From NCBI GenBank assembly GCA_002683405.1, contig NYTH01000020.1, forward strand, positions 1 to 64,000: a DNA stretch of 64,000 nt, written 5' to 3'. The notes beneath the pieces are model-generated. The model was not told the DNA's origin. It made no database searches and saw nothing but the letters and a program-made list of their open reading frames with translations. Made by a program: the position numbers and the translations under genes. Of the stretch, positions 46,511 to 58,347 are shown piece after piece (position 1 is the stretch's first letter; each line of letters begins with the position of its first letter). The DNA comes from Salinisphaeraceae bacterium. GTDB lineage: Bacteria > Pseudomonadota > Gammaproteobacteria > Nevskiales > Salinisphaeraceae.

Positions 46511-47212
46511 ATGCGTCTGCTCAAGCGTTTCGGGCTCGTGCTGCCCGGCGGCGTGGCCGCCGGTCTGGTTGCGGGCTGCGCCATTGTCGCGCAGCCACCC
46601 GATTTCCGGATCGTGAACGCATCGGGTGATCGCCAGAACGGGCCCGCCTTTCTATTATCGGAAAACAACCGGGTCACCCGACGGCCCGGCGAAGGCGGCG
46701 TTCATCTGCAGCGGCAGGGGGTGTATCTGAACCCGGCCCTGATTGGTCAGGGTCTCTACCTGATCCTGCTGAACGCGGCGGATGCCCATGCCGGTCGCGA
46801 CGAGCACTATGCCCTTGGCGCGGTCCACCAGGTTCACGTGGTCGCCGACGGCCAGAGCTTCACGCTCCTGCCGCGTGAACAGGACAGCGAAATGCGCGCC
46901 TATCGCGATTCCTTCATCCATCCGCACAAGGCGCGTGAGTACAAGCTCGAATCGGCTTCACTCCCGCTTTCTCCCGGTGAATTAGACCGCATGATTGCCG
47001 CGGAGTCGCTGGGTTTCTATATCAAGGGGAGTCAGCGGGACGTGGCTATTCCCGCCCTGGAGGTAAGCACTCGCTTTCGCGGCAACCTGGCGCGGTTTCG
47101 TACACAGGTCAATGACCTGATGAAAGCCCGCGGCGAGCGCTCCGACCTGATGCTCGGCAGTGCCGACGCCCGCCCAGCCCCCCGGTTCCCGGCGCGACCC
47201 ACGACCGACTAG
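46511..47212 (+). CDS. Small lipoprotein of unknown function (paralogue of the one at 134)
   Basis: About 233 residues from the ATG at 46511. This start gives a clean lipoprotein signal (MRLLKRFGLVLPG, hydrophobic core, LVAGC). It shares order and motifs with the lipoprotein at 134-805: DFRIV, a later Ser-x-x-Asn-Arg, NPALIGQGLYLIL, an Asp-Ala-His/Asp-x-Asn-Ala stretch, and VVADGQSFTL matching IRADDHHFTV. Function unknown. It lies between an oxygenase and its possible reductase but has no evident link with them. Confidence 0.72.
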   Translation: MRLLKRFGLVLPGGVAAGLVAGCAIVAQPPDFRIVNASGDRQNGPAFLLSENNRVTRRPGEGGVHLQRQGVYLNPALIGQGLYLILLNAADAHAGRDEHYALGAVHQVHVVADGQSFTLLPREQDSEMRAYRDSFIHPHKAREYKLESASLPLSPGELDRMIAAESLGFYIKGSQRDVAIPALEVSTRFRGNLARFRTQVNDLMKARGERSDLMLGSADARPAPRFPARPTTD

Positions 47213-47342
47213 CTCCTCGGCACGCCGCGACCGGCGGGCAAATGGCCACGGTCGACGCCGGCATGGCAGAATGCGGCCGGCCCGCTGCCCGGTCCGGTCC
47301 GGTCGGGCAGGCGCGCTTCACCCATTCCGAACAGATACCCGC

Positions 47343-48077
47343 ATGGATTCGATCCCGGCAACGCGGCGCACGGCCATCTTCCTGCGCCATGAAACCCTGA
47401 CGCACGATATGGGCAGCTTCGTGTTTCAGACTCGTGATCCCGCGGCGTTTGTGCCGGGCCAGTTCGCCATGCTCGACCTGCCGGATGTCGAGGGCGATCG
47501 CGCCTACTCAATGGCCAATCTGCCCAACGACGAGGGGCTCTGGGAATTCATCATCAAGGAGCAGCCGGGCGGCGACGGCAGCGTGGCGCTGTTCGATGCA
47601 TTCCCGCCCGGCACGGAACTGGCTCTGGACGGTCCGCACGGCGAGGCGGTGCTCAACCGTGAGGCCATTGATCGGCCCATCGTCTGCATCGGCGGCGGCG
47701 CCGGCATCTCGCAGCTGATTTCAATACTGCGGGGCGCACAGGCTGATCCGACGCTCAATCGAAACCCTATGACGCTGTTCTATGGGGGCCGGCGCCCCGA
47801 CGACATTTGCGCGCCCCGCCTGCTGCAGCGGGCCGGGCTGGCCGACACGGTTGCCTGCGTCACCGCCGTATCCGAGCCGACCGCAGACGATGACTGGCAG
47901 GGGCCGACGGGGCTTATCACGGACGTGCTGCACAGACATCTGGCCACATGGCCCGATCCGTCGAACTGCGAGTATTACTTCTGCGGACCCACGCCCATGA
48001 CCGACGCTGTCCAGCAGGTCTTGTGCCGCGGTTTCGCCGTGCCCGAAAGCCAGCAGCACTTCGACAGCTTCGGCTGA
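47343..48077 (+). CDS. Ferredoxin/flavodoxin reductase-type NAD(P)H oxidoreductase (FAD and NAD domains only)
   Basis: About 244 residues from the ATG at 47343; an upstream extension to 47160 has no family likeness. FAD motif RAYSMAN near 58, GPHGEA, NAD motif CIGGGAGISQLISIL near 120, and YYFCGPTPMTDAVQ near 220. Unlike VanB it has no plant-type 2Fe-2S domain at either end, so it must pass electrons to a separate ferredoxin. The nearest oxygenase is the Rieske protein at 45152. It could also serve as a partner of the 26699 ferredoxin. Confidence 0.82.
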   Translation: MDSIPATRRTAIFLRHETLTHDMGSFVFQTRDPAAFVPGQFAMLDLPDVEGDRAYSMANLPNDEGLWEFIIKEQPGGDGSVALFDAFPPGTELALDGPHGEAVLNREAIDRPIVCIGGGAGISQLISILRGAQADPTLNRNPMTLFYGGRRPDDICAPRLLQRAGLADTVACVTAVSEPTADDDWQGPTGLITDVLHRHLATWPDPSNCEYYFCGPTPMTDAVQQVLCRGFAVPESQQHFDSFG

Positions 48078-48084
48078 TCCCGAA

Positions 48085-50799
<2,715 letters not shown>

Positions 50800-50823
50800 T
50801 GAAATCTGTAATCGCGGATGGGT

Positions 50824-51864
50824 TCAGGAGACAATCGAGAAAGGCTCAAGGCCGGACAGCCGCATGGCGCGCGGACGATCGGGCAGCTCGCGTGGCGCCT
50901 TGCCGGCCACGGCGCGGGCGATGGCCGCAATATGAGCCGGGGTGGACCCGCAGCAGCCGCCGGCTATGTTGAGCAGTCCGCTTTGTGCCCATTCGCCGAT
51001 GTGCTCGGCCATTTCCTCGGGTGCCAGATCGTATTCGCCGAATTCGTTCGGCAGGCCGGCGTTGGGATAGGCGTGCGTGTAGCAGCGCGAGATGCGCGAC
51101 AGCTCGGCCACGTACTGGCGCAGCGCGTCCGGCCCCAGGGCACAGTTCAGCCCCATGGTCAGCGGCCGGCCGTGCGCCACGGCGTTATAGAACGCTTCGG
51201 TGGTCTGGCCCGACAGCGTGCGGCCTGACGCATCGGTAATGGTGCCGGAAATCATGATCGGGATGTCCTCGCCGCGCTCACGCATCAGCTTGCGCAGGGC
51301 GTAAATGCCCGCCTTGGCATTGAGCGTGTCGAAAATGGTTTCCAGCAGCAGTGCGTCCACGCCCGTATCGAGCAGCACCTCGGCGGCCTCGCCGTACGCC
51401 TGCGCCAGCTGCGCAAAGGTGACGTTGCGCTTGCCAGGGTCGTTCACGTCGGGGGATATCGACGCGGTGCGATTGGTCGGGCCGAGCACGCCGGCCACGT
51501 AGCGCGGCCGCTCCGGGGTGCTGTATTCGTCGGCCACTTCGCGGGCCAGCTCGGCGGAGGCGCGATTCATCTGCGCCGCCACCGATTCCATGCCGTAGTC
51601 GGCCTGGGCGATCGTCGTGGCCGAGAAGCTGTTCGTGGTAATCAGGTCTGCGCCGGCTTCCAGATACTGCCGGTGGATGGCCTTGATCATCTCCGGCTGG
51701 GTAATCGACAGCAGATCGTTGTTGCCTTTGAGATCACTGTCCCAGTCGGCGAACTGGCTGCCGCGATATTCGGCCTCGCTGGGGTCCTCCTGCTGAATCA
51801 TGGTGCCCATGGCGCCATCAATCACCAGAATGCGCTCCTTGAGGGCTGCGTGCAGATCGATCAT
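50824..51864 (-). CDS. metH: Methionine synthase, homocysteine-binding part of split MetH
   Basis: 346 residues, the N-terminal module of MetH. Homocysteine S-methyltransferase barrel with the zinc cysteines: [12 protein letters not shown] and [11 protein letters not shown]. Start [17 protein letters not shown]. It needs the downstream protein for the folate and cobalamin steps. The two genes are co-transcribed, in the order homocysteine module then folate/B12 module, as in one-gene MetH. Confidence 0.95.
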   Translation of the reverse strand: MIDLHAALKERILVIDGAMGTMIQQEDPSEAEYRGSQFADWDSDLKGNNDLLSITQPEMIKAIHRQYLEAGADLITTNSFSATTIAQADYGMESVAAQMNRASAELAREVADEYSTPERPRYVAGVLGPTNRTASISPDVNDPGKRNVTFAQLAQAYGEAAEVLLDTGVDALLLETIFDTLNAKAGIYALRKLMRERGEDIPIMISGTITDASGRTLSGQTTEAFYNAVAHGRPLTMGLNCALGPDALRQYVAELSRISRCYTHAYPNAGLPNEFGEYDLAPEEMAEHIGEWAQSGLLNIAGGCCGSTPAHIAAIARAVAGKAPRELPDRPRAMRLSGLEPFSIVS

Positions 51865-51904
51865 GAGAGTCCTGCCGACGTCGTCCTGAGTCAGCGCGGC
51901 AGTA

Positions 51905-51930
51905 TATCCGCTTATGCGGATAAACGGATA
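51905..51930. promoter_or_regulatory. Operator-like palindrome upstream of split metH
   Basis: Perfect inverted repeat TATCCGC-TTAT-GCGGATA (51905-51922), with a third half-site CGGATA at 51925. On the minus strand a TATACT hexamer overlaps it, as a -10 element would, about 40 bases before the metH ATG at 51864. Repression by an ArsR-type methionine regulator (SahR) is one possibility. Confidence 0.4.
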
Positions 51931-52057
51931 CGTGAAGCCGTCACGCCCCCTGCCCGACCCGCCTCAGCCGCCTGTATTCAGGCTGTTTTCTCAACGCGGG
52001 CCGGCCTTTCCCCGGCGCAGCTGCGTTGACGCCGCGCGCCCGGCCTGTCTAATCTGC

Positions 52058-52263
52058 GCCGGCTTTCAGGTGCCTCTGCCAAAGAGGTTGAACGGGAAGC
52101 CGGTGCGCCGCCCTGACGGCAAGCCCGGCACTGCCCCCGCAACGGTAAGCGATGGTGTCGCATACACAGCCACTGGGTGTTCCAGACCCGGGAAGGCGCG
52201 ACAATCGGCGCACAGGCGCCCCACGCGAGTCCGGATACCGGCCCGAAAGCACGGGGTGCCGGC
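52058..52263 (+). ncRNA. Cobalamin (B12) riboswitch
   Basis: Leader of btuB. Conserved blocks in order: AGGTGCC, GGGAAGCCGGTG, CCCGCAACGGTAAG, GCCACTGG, and the B12 box GAGTCCGGATACCGGCC at about 52227-52243. GCCGGC at both ends (52058-52063 and 52258-52263) can pair as P1. The btuB start follows 135 bases later. It should lower btuB and downstream expression when cobalamin is plentiful. Confidence 0.93.
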
Positions 52264-52398
52264 ATCGCGGTGGGCGATGGCAACGGACGTCAGACGCCTG
52301 CCATTCACCGGCCGGCGAAGGCTGCCTGTTGTTTTCCACCGTCTGCTGGCGGGTCAATAGTCGCGCGGGGCGCGCGATCGAAACTTACGGAAAACAAC

Positions 52399-54243
52399 AT
52401 GACAGTGAAAGCCTTGAAGACAGCGGTGTTCGCCGCCACCGCGCTGTGGGCCGGCCACACCAACGCCGCGCCACAATCCGTCCAGACGCTCGAGTACGTC
52501 GAAACGCCGGCCAGAAGCCAGCAGCCCGAAGACGCTGCCCTGGCCCCGACCACCGTGCTTCGACGGGACGATATCGAGCGGCTGCAGGCGCGCAGCGTGA
52601 CCGAGCTGCTCGAGCGCGCACCGGGCGTGAGCATTGCCAGGAGCGGCGGGCCCGCCAACCAGACCTCGGTGTTCCTGCGCGGCACGGATGCCGATCACGT
52701 GCTCGTGCTGGTTGACGGGGTTCGCCTGGCTTCGGCCACGGCTGGCCTTACGGCCTTCCAGGACATTCCTGTCGAACAGATCGAGCGCCTGGAAATCGTG
52801 CGCGGCCCGCGAAGCTCGCTCTACGGGGCAGACGCCCTGGGCGGCGTCATCCAGATTTTCACGCGTCGCGGCGGCGGCCCCACCCGGCCGCACTTCGCCG
52901 TGGGCGGCGGGCGGTACGACAGCTTTCACGCCCAGGCGGGCCTCCAGGGCGGCGGTGAGCGCAGCCGCTACAGCGTCAGCGCCACCCACCGGCGCGCCAA
53001 CGGCTATGACATCTGCGACAACAACGCCCTCACCGGCGGCTGCTTTACCGCCGAACCGGACGATGACGGCTTCGAGCGGCAAAGCCTGTCGGCGCAGGCC
53101 GGCCATGAATTTCGCAATGGTCTGACGCTGGCGGCGCACGCCCTGTACAGCGACGGCGACAGCGAGTTTGACGGCAGCTTCACCAACGAAACCGACACGG
53201 TTCAGCAGGTTTACGGCGCTTCGGTCGAAGCCCGGCCCCTGAGCCGCTGGCGCCTTCGGCTTGAAGCCGGTCAGAGCCGGGATGAATCGGACAACTTCAA
53301 CAACGGCTCGTTTGTCAGCCGCTTTGATACCGAGCAGGACACGGCGGGCCTGCAGAATCGCTTCAGCCTGGGCGAATCCCATGAACTGATGCTCGGGGCC
53401 GACTACCGCAACGAGGCCATCACCAGCACGACCGACTACAACGAAACAGAACGCGACAACACCGGGGTCTACGCGCAGTATCTCGGACGTCTGGGCGACC
53501 ACGAGCTGGAGCTGGCGGCCCGCCATGATGACGACGAACAGTTCGGGCAGCACAGTACCGGTAGCCTGACCTGGGGCTGGCGCCTTGCGCGCGGCTATAC
53601 GATCACCGCCAGTTACGGCACCGGTTTCAACGCACCGGCGTTCAACGATCTGTACTTTCCCGGCTTCGCCAACCCGGATCTGGATCCCGAAGAGTCCACC
53701 AGCAGCGAGATCGGCCTGCTGCACCGTCAGGGTGAAAACCGCTGGAGCCTGCGCGTCTTCGAAACCGATATTGATGACCTGATCGTGCTGGACGGCAACT
53801 TCATCGGCCAGAACATCAGCCAGGCCCGCATTCGCGGCGTCGAAGCCGAAGCCGCGACCCGCCGCGCCGGCTGGCGCCTGGGGTTGAACGGCAGCTGGCT
53901 GGATGCGGAAAATCGCGCCGACGACGCCAACCGCGGAAATGACCTGCCGCGGCGGCCCGACTACACTCTGCAGTTTGACGCCGACCGGCCTTTCGGTCGC
54001 CATTCGCTGGGCGCCAGCCTGCGCGTGGAGGGCAGCCGCTATGACGAGGTCGCCAACGCGAACAAGCTCGACGCCCGCGTGCTGATCGACCTTCGCACCG
54101 CCTGGCGTTTCAAGCCGGACTGGCAGCTTCAGGCGCGGCTGAGTAACCTGCTCGATGACGAAGGCGAAAGCGCGCGTTTCTTCAACCCACCCGGCCGAAA
54201 CCTCTACCTGACCCTAAGCTATGCTCCAGACCCGAAGCCCTGA
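52399..54243 (+). CDS. btuB: Vitamin B12 TonB-dependent outer-membrane receptor
   Basis: About 614 residues from the ATG at 52399; in-frame upstream codons lie in the riboswitch. Signal peptide to about residue 24 (HTNAA), TonB-box-like ETPAR region, plug domain (TTVLRRDDIERLQARSVTEL, VLVLVDGVRLAS, IEIVRGPRSSLYGADALGGVI with small changes), and a 22-strand barrel ending in a terminal aromatic-rich strand (NLYLTLSYAPDP). The cobalamin riboswitch supports B12 as ligand. It overlaps the next gene by 23 bases. Confidence 0.94.
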   Translation: MTVKALKTAVFAATALWAGHTNAAPQSVQTLEYVETPARSQQPEDAALAPTTVLRRDDIERLQARSVTELLERAPGVSIARSGGPANQTSVFLRGTDADHVLVLVDGVRLASATAGLTAFQDIPVEQIERLEIVRGPRSSLYGADALGGVIQIFTRRGGGPTRPHFAVGGGRYDSFHAQAGLQGGGERSRYSVSATHRRANGYDICDNNALTGGCFTAEPDDDGFERQSLSAQAGHEFRNGLTLAAHALYSDGDSEFDGSFTNETDTVQQVYGASVEARPLSRWRLRLEAGQSRDESDNFNNGSFVSRFDTEQDTAGLQNRFSLGESHELMLGADYRNEAITSTTDYNETERDNTGVYAQYLGRLGDHELELAARHDDDEQFGQHSTGSLTWGWRLARGYTITASYGTGFNAPAFNDLYFPGFANPDLDPEESTSSEIGLLHRQGENRWSLRVFETDIDDLIVLDGNFIGQNISQARIRGVEAEAATRRAGWRLGLNGSWLDAENRADDANRGNDLPRRPDYTLQFDADRPFGRHSLGASLRVEGSRYDEVANANKLDARVLIDLRTAWRFKPDWQLQARLSNLLDDEGESARFFNPPGRNLYLTLSYAPDPKP

Positions 54244-54817
54244 CACGCCCTACCGCGCACCTGCCCGCGGCGCCATCCTGGCCGCGCTGCTCGGCCTGAT
54301 GCTGGTGACCCGCAGCCCGCAACTTGGCGGCATTGACCTGCTGCATGCCGGTTCGTGGGCCCTGTTCCTCGCCGCCGGTTTCTATCTGCGGGGCGTGGCT
54401 AGCCTGACCCTGCTGCTGGCGGCCGCGTTCGCGGCCGACGCCATCGCCCTGGGCTGGGGCCAGATCGCCAGCGTCTGCTTCACGCCGGCCTACGCGCTGT
54501 TGCTGCCGGCCTACGCCAGCCTCTGGGCGGCCGGGCGCTGGTACAGCGACCGCCATCGCCTGGCCTGGGACAGCCTGCGACCACTGGCTGCGGCATTGTT
54601 CCTTGGCGCCCTGGTCTGCGAGGCGTTCTCCAGCGGCGGCTACTACTGGCTCTCGGGCGCGTTTGCATCACCCGGGATGATCGAGTTCCTCGCCCGCGAA
54701 AGCCTGTATTTCCCGGCCTATTTCGCCACGCTTTGCCTCTGGACCGGCGTGATTGCGGCCCTGCATGTGGGGCTGAGAGCCGCTCTCACCGCCGCGCCGC
54801 ACCGCGGGCGCGCCTGA
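54221..54817 (+). CDS. btuM: Predicted BtuM-type inner-membrane vitamin B12 transporter
   Basis: 198 residues, about six hydrophobic segments. BtuM is a small ECF-S-like transporter found next to btuB in B12 regulons. The conserved patch SVCFTPAYALLLPAYASLW contains Cys86, in the place of the cobalamin-contacting Cys of BtuM. Located directly after btuB (23-base overlap) under the riboswitch. Without that setting it would only be an unknown membrane protein. Confidence 0.75.
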   Translation: MLQTRSPDTPYRAPARGAILAALLGLMLVTRSPQLGGIDLLHAGSWALFLAAGFYLRGVASLTLLLAAAFAADAIALGWGQIASVCFTPAYALLLPAYASLWAAGRWYSDRHRLAWDSLRPLAAALFLGALVCEAFSSGGYYWLSGAFASPGMIEFLARESLYFPAYFATLCLWTGVIAALHVGLRAALTAAPHRGRA

Positions 54818-54830
54818 CAGCGCGTTTCGG

Positions 54831-55391
54831 GTGAACAGACCGCGCATTTACACGCGGACCGGTGACGCGGCCACCAGCCAGCTGTTCACCGTAGGCCGCG
54901 TCAGCAAGCATCACGACCGGCTGGAAGCCTACGGCACGGTTGACGAACTCAACAGCCTGATCGGTCTGGCGCTGGCCGGCGGCGTGGCGTCGCCGCTGGA
55001 TGAGCAACTGACCGGCATCCAGCAGCAGTTGTTCGTGCTGGGCTCTGAGCTGGCCGTGCCCCACCCGGAGCAGGCCGGCATGTCGATTCCCCGTATCGAA
55101 CCGCGGCATGTCCGCCAGATCGAAGACTGGATCGACGCGCTCGACGCGGCGTTGCCGCCGCTGCGCAATTTCATTCTGCCCGGCGGGGACGTGGTGGCCG
55201 CGCAGCTGCATTGCGCGCGTACCGTATGCCGGCGGGCCGAGCGCTGTATCAGCCGCCTGCACGGCGAAACACCGCTGGCCGACGCGGTGCTGGCCTACAT
55301 CAATCGCCTGGCCGATTATCTGTTCGTGGCCGCACGGCAGCAGAACGCGGCTCGCGGTGTTGCCGAATCCGTCTGGATTTCCGGTGAATAG
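54831..55391 (+). CDS. ATP:cob(I)alamin adenosyltransferase (PduO type)
   Basis: 186 residues, GTG start at 54831. Makes adenosylcobalamin from cob(I)alamin and ATP. Seen: YTRTGDAATSQLF for ATP, the EAYGTVDELNSLIG motif, and LPGGDVVAAQLHCARTVCRRAER, all PduO family (not the unrelated CobA/BtuR). It belongs to the B12 uptake unit, so imported cobalamin is adenosylated at once. No B12 biosynthesis genes are seen. Confidence 0.93.
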   Translation: MNRPRIYTRTGDAATSQLFTVGRVSKHHDRLEAYGTVDELNSLIGLALAGGVASPLDEQLTGIQQQLFVLGSELAVPHPEQAGMSIPRIEPRHVRQIEDWIDALDAALPPLRNFILPGGDVVAAQLHCARTVCRRAERCISRLHGETPLADAVLAYINRLADYLFVAARQQNAARGVAESVWISGE

Positions 55392-56313
55392 AGTCTCGAT
55401 CCACCCAAGTCCGTCCGGCGGCGCTGCGCGGCGCGCACGCGGGCTTGCCGCCCTGCTGCTGCTGAGCGGATTGATGATCAGTCACGCGGCGCCGGCACAG
55501 AACGAAAGCGAATACGCCATAGAGCCGGTCAAGGACAACGTCTACCGCTTTTCCGCCGGGCCCTACCACAGCGCCTTCATGGTGACGGACGCGGGCATAT
55601 TCGTGACCGACCCGATCAACCGGGATGCCGCCCGCTGGTTACGCGACACGCTGGCCGAGCGCTTTGACCGGCCGATCCGCTATCTGGCCTACAGCCATAA
55701 CCACGTGGATCACGTGCTCGGGGGCGAGGAGTTCGCCGACGCGGGCGCGCAGGTCATCGCACATACGCTCGCCGATGAGGACCTGCGCCTGACGCGCGCG
55801 CCCACCGCCTACGCCGACCTGACCTTCGACGACACGCTCACGGTGACGCTGGGCAACAGCCGCGTCGAATTTCGCTACTACGGCGCGAACAACGGCCGCG
55901 GCTCGGTCAGCATGCGCTTTATGCCCGCCAACGTGCTGTTTGTCGTGGACTGGATCGTGCTGGGCCGCATGCCATACAAGACCCTGCCAGGCTACGATAT
56001 TCAGGGCATGATGCGATCCACACGCGCCGTGCTGGATGAGCCGGCTTTTGATTGTTTCGTCGGGGGCCACGCCGCCATGGGCAGTCGGGATGACGTGGCC
56101 CGCTACCTCAGCTATCTCGAAGCGCTCTATGCGGCCGTTCGCGACGGCATGCTGGCGGGCCGGTCGCTCAGCGAGTTGAAAGCGGATATCCGCCTCGACG
56201 CCTTCGCCGACCTGGCGCAGTACGAGGCCTGGTTGCCGGAGAATATCGAGGGCGTGCATCACACGCTCAACGACATGTCCTACTTCGATCGGCGGCCGGA
56301 CATTTCGCGCTGA
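55384..56313 (+). CDS. Secreted metallo-beta-lactamase-fold hydrolase
   Basis: About 309 residues from the GTG at 55384, which overlaps the adenosyltransferase stop by 8 bases. Signal peptide (RARGLAALLLLSGLMI...HAAPAQ) to about residue 36, so periplasmic. Metal motif SHNHVDHVLGG with His-x-His-x-Asp-His, then VVDWI and GGHAAMGS for the later Asp and His. The usual middle His near GRGSV is Asn, so metal binding is not fully standard. Substrate unknown. Its fixed place in the B12 unit is curious. Confidence 0.82.
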   Translation: MNRVSIHPSPSGGAARRARGLAALLLLSGLMISHAAPAQNESEYAIEPVKDNVYRFSAGPYHSAFMVTDAGIFVTDPINRDAARWLRDTLAERFDRPIRYLAYSHNHVDHVLGGEEFADAGAQVIAHTLADEDLRLTRAPTAYADLTFDDTLTVTLGNSRVEFRYYGANNGRGSVSMRFMPANVLFVVDWIVLGRMPYKTLPGYDIQGMMRSTRAVLDEPAFDCFVGGHAAMGSRDDVARYLSYLEALYAAVRDGMLAGRSLSELKADIRLDAFADLAQYEAWLPENIEGVHHTLNDMSYFDRRPDISR

Positions 56314-56353
56314 CGCTGCCGGTGACCACCACCGTTCAACCCGAACAAACGTC

Positions 56354-56977
56354 ATGACAGCCCTGGACCTGCTGCTTTTCGCGCTGCTCATGCTGGCCCT
56401 GGCCGTCCTGCCCAGCAGCAGCGTGGCGCTGGTGGTGGCGCGCGCCAGTCTGGGCGGGCGCACGCACGGGCTGGCGGCCGCAGCAGGCATTGTGCTGGGC
56501 GACCTGCTGTATCTGGGCATGGCCCTGCTGGGGATGAGTTGGGTCGCCAGCCAGCTTGGCGCCGCGTTCAGCCTGGTCCGCTACCTGGCGGGCGCCTATC
56601 TGATCTGGCTGGGCTGGCAGCTCTGGCGATCGGCCGGGCAGGCTCCGCGCGGCGCGGCGCCCGCGACCGGTCGAGCGCGCTCGGTCGCGGCCAGTTTCGC
56701 CGGCGGGCTGCTGCTTACGCTCAGCGACATCAAGGCCATCCTCTTTTACGCCAGCCTGCTGCCGCAGCTGATGAATCCGGCCGGCGTAGATGCGGGCGAA
56801 GCGGTCGCGCTGGCGCTGATCACCGTTCTGGTGGTGGGCGGGGTCAAGAGCGCCTACGCACTGCTGGCCGCGCGCTGGCAGCCCGGTGCTGCCGAGAATC
56901 GCTACAGCCGCGGGGCCCGTCGCGCGGCTGGCGGGTTGCTGGCCGCGGTCGGGCTGGGAGTGATCGTCAAGACCTGA
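56354..56977 (+). CDS. LysE/RhtB-family amino-acid exporter
   Basis: 207 residues with about six hydrophobic segments. LysE family marks: N-terminal LFALLMLALAVLPSSSVALVVARAS, LAGAYLIWLGWQLWR, and FAGGLLLTLSDIKAILFY. Exports amino acids or related small molecules; the substrate is not predictable. It ends inside the convergent metZ gene (11-base overlap). Confidence 0.85.
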   Translation: MTALDLLLFALLMLALAVLPSSSVALVVARASLGGRTHGLAAAAGIVLGDLLYLGMALLGMSWVASQLGAAFSLVRYLAGAYLIWLGWQLWRSAGQAPRGAAPATGRARSVAASFAGGLLLTLSDIKAILFYASLLPQLMNPAGVDAGEAVALALITVLVVGGVKSAYALLAARWQPGAAENRYSRGARRAAGGLLAAVGLGVIVKT

Positions 56978-58169
56978 GACCCGGCTCCAGGTCGGCCTGT
57001 ATGTCCTCGAGGTTTTCCAGACCCACGGAGATACGAACCAGACCGTCGCCCACGCCCATGCGGTCGCGCTCGGCAGCGCTGATCCGCGAATGGGTCGTGG
57101 TGGCCGGATGGACGATCGTGGTGCGTGTATCACCCAGATTGGCGGTAATCGAAAGCATCCGCGTGGCGTTGATTAACCGCCAGGCGGCGGCCTGCCCACC
57201 CTTGAGCTCGAGCGACAGAATGCCGCCAAAACCGGTCTGCTGCCGCACCGCCAGCGCATGCTGCGGATGCGAGGCCAGCCCGGGGTAGAAGACCCGCGCC
57301 ACGGCGTGCTGCTGTTCGAGCCACTCGGCCAGCTGATGGGCGCGCTGCGTATGCGCCTGCATGCGCACCTCGAGCGTCTCGAGCGCCTTGTGGAAGACCC
57401 AGGCGTTGAACGGGCTCATGGCCGGCCCGCCGGTGCGCAGCACGCCGAACACCTTCTCACCGACCTGCTCGGCATCGCCGATGACCGCGCCGCCCAGGCA
57501 GCGCCCCTGCCCGTCGAGAAACTTGGTCACCGAATGAATCACGATGTCGGCGCCCAGCGCCAGCGGTTTCTGCAGCGCCGGCGTGCAAAAGCAGTTGTCC
57601 ACGACCAGCAGGCAACCCCGTTCCCGACACAGCTGCGCCAATGCGGCCAGGTCCACCAGTTCGGTCAGGGGATTGGAGGGCGTTTCGACAAACAGCATGC
57701 GCGTGGCCGGCGTGATGGCCGCGGCCCAGGCGTCAAGATCGCTCGGCGCCACATAGCGCGTCCGCACGCCGAATTTCGACAGATGATTGTCAAACAGGCT
57801 GATGGTGGACCCGAACAGGGAATGCGCGGCGACGATTTCGTCACCCGACTGCAGCAGCGCCAGGCAGGTCGACAGGATCGCCGACATGCCCGAAGCGGTC
57901 GCCACGCAGCACTCGCCCCCCTCCATGGCGGCAAGACGGTCCGAAAACGCCCGAACGGTGGGATTGGTGAAGCGCGAGTAGATGTTGCCCGGCTCATCGC
58001 CTGAAAAGCGCGCCGCGGCTTGTTCCGCCGAGTCGAACACGAAGCTCGATGTAGCGAAGATTGCAGTGCTGTGTTCACCCTCCGCCGAGCGCAGCTCGCC
58101 TGCCCGCACGCCCAGCGTGGCCGTGCCCCAGGCCGGTGTCGATTCAGGTGTCTGCGGCTTGTCGGTCAT
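56967..58169 (-). CDS. metZ: O-succinylhomoserine sulfhydrylase
   Basis: 400 residues. PLP enzyme of the Cys/Met metabolism family that makes homocysteine from O-succinylhomoserine and sulfide. PLP lysine in HSVTKFLDGQGR, the SGMSAILSTCLALL and ETPSNPL motifs, and SITANLGDTRTTIVHP near the C-terminus. The place after purF is typical for metZ in Pseudomonas-like bacteria, and supports it over cystathionine gamma-synthase. Its product feeds the split MetH nearby. Confidence 0.88.
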   Translation of the reverse strand: MTDKPQTPESTPAWGTATLGVRAGELRSAEGEHSTAIFATSSFVFDSAEQAAARFSGDEPGNIYSRFTNPTVRAFSDRLAAMEGGECCVATASGMSAILSTCLALLQSGDEIVAAHSLFGSTISLFDNHLSKFGVRTRYVAPSDLDAWAAAITPATRMLFVETPSNPLTELVDLAALAQLCRERGCLLVVDNCFCTPALQKPLALGADIVIHSVTKFLDGQGRCLGGAVIGDAEQVGEKVFGVLRTGGPAMSPFNAWVFHKALETLEVRMQAHTQRAHQLAEWLEQQHAVARVFYPGLASHPQHALAVRQQTGFGGILSLELKGGQAAAWRLINATRMLSITANLGDTRTTIVHPATTTHSRISAAERDRMGVGDGLVRISVGLENLEDIQADLEPGLRS

Positions 58170-58347
58170 GGTCCGTCACCGTGATTGATTCAAACTCGAG
58201 CTGTCCGGTTTGAACAGCCGGCACGCGACGGGCCCGGAGAATCCGTTTTAGCGGCATTTGTTGAGCGCCCGCAAGCTGGAAGCAAATCGGCGCCATCGCG
58301 AGCGCCAGACGATAGTTCCGGCGATGGAACAGGTCAAGCCGGCCCGT

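Noticed and set aside
47343-48077. Naming this gene vanB
   Set aside because: The plant-type ferredoxin domain of VanB is missing, and a lipoprotein gene separates it from the oxygenase.
51865-52057. SAH or SAM riboswitch before metH
   Set aside because: No conserved riboswitch core was seen on the minus strand; only the short CGGATA palindrome is convincing.
58170-58347. Small gene between purF and metZ
   Set aside because: No frame with a plausible start, ribosome-binding site and protein-like composition was found in the 178 bases.
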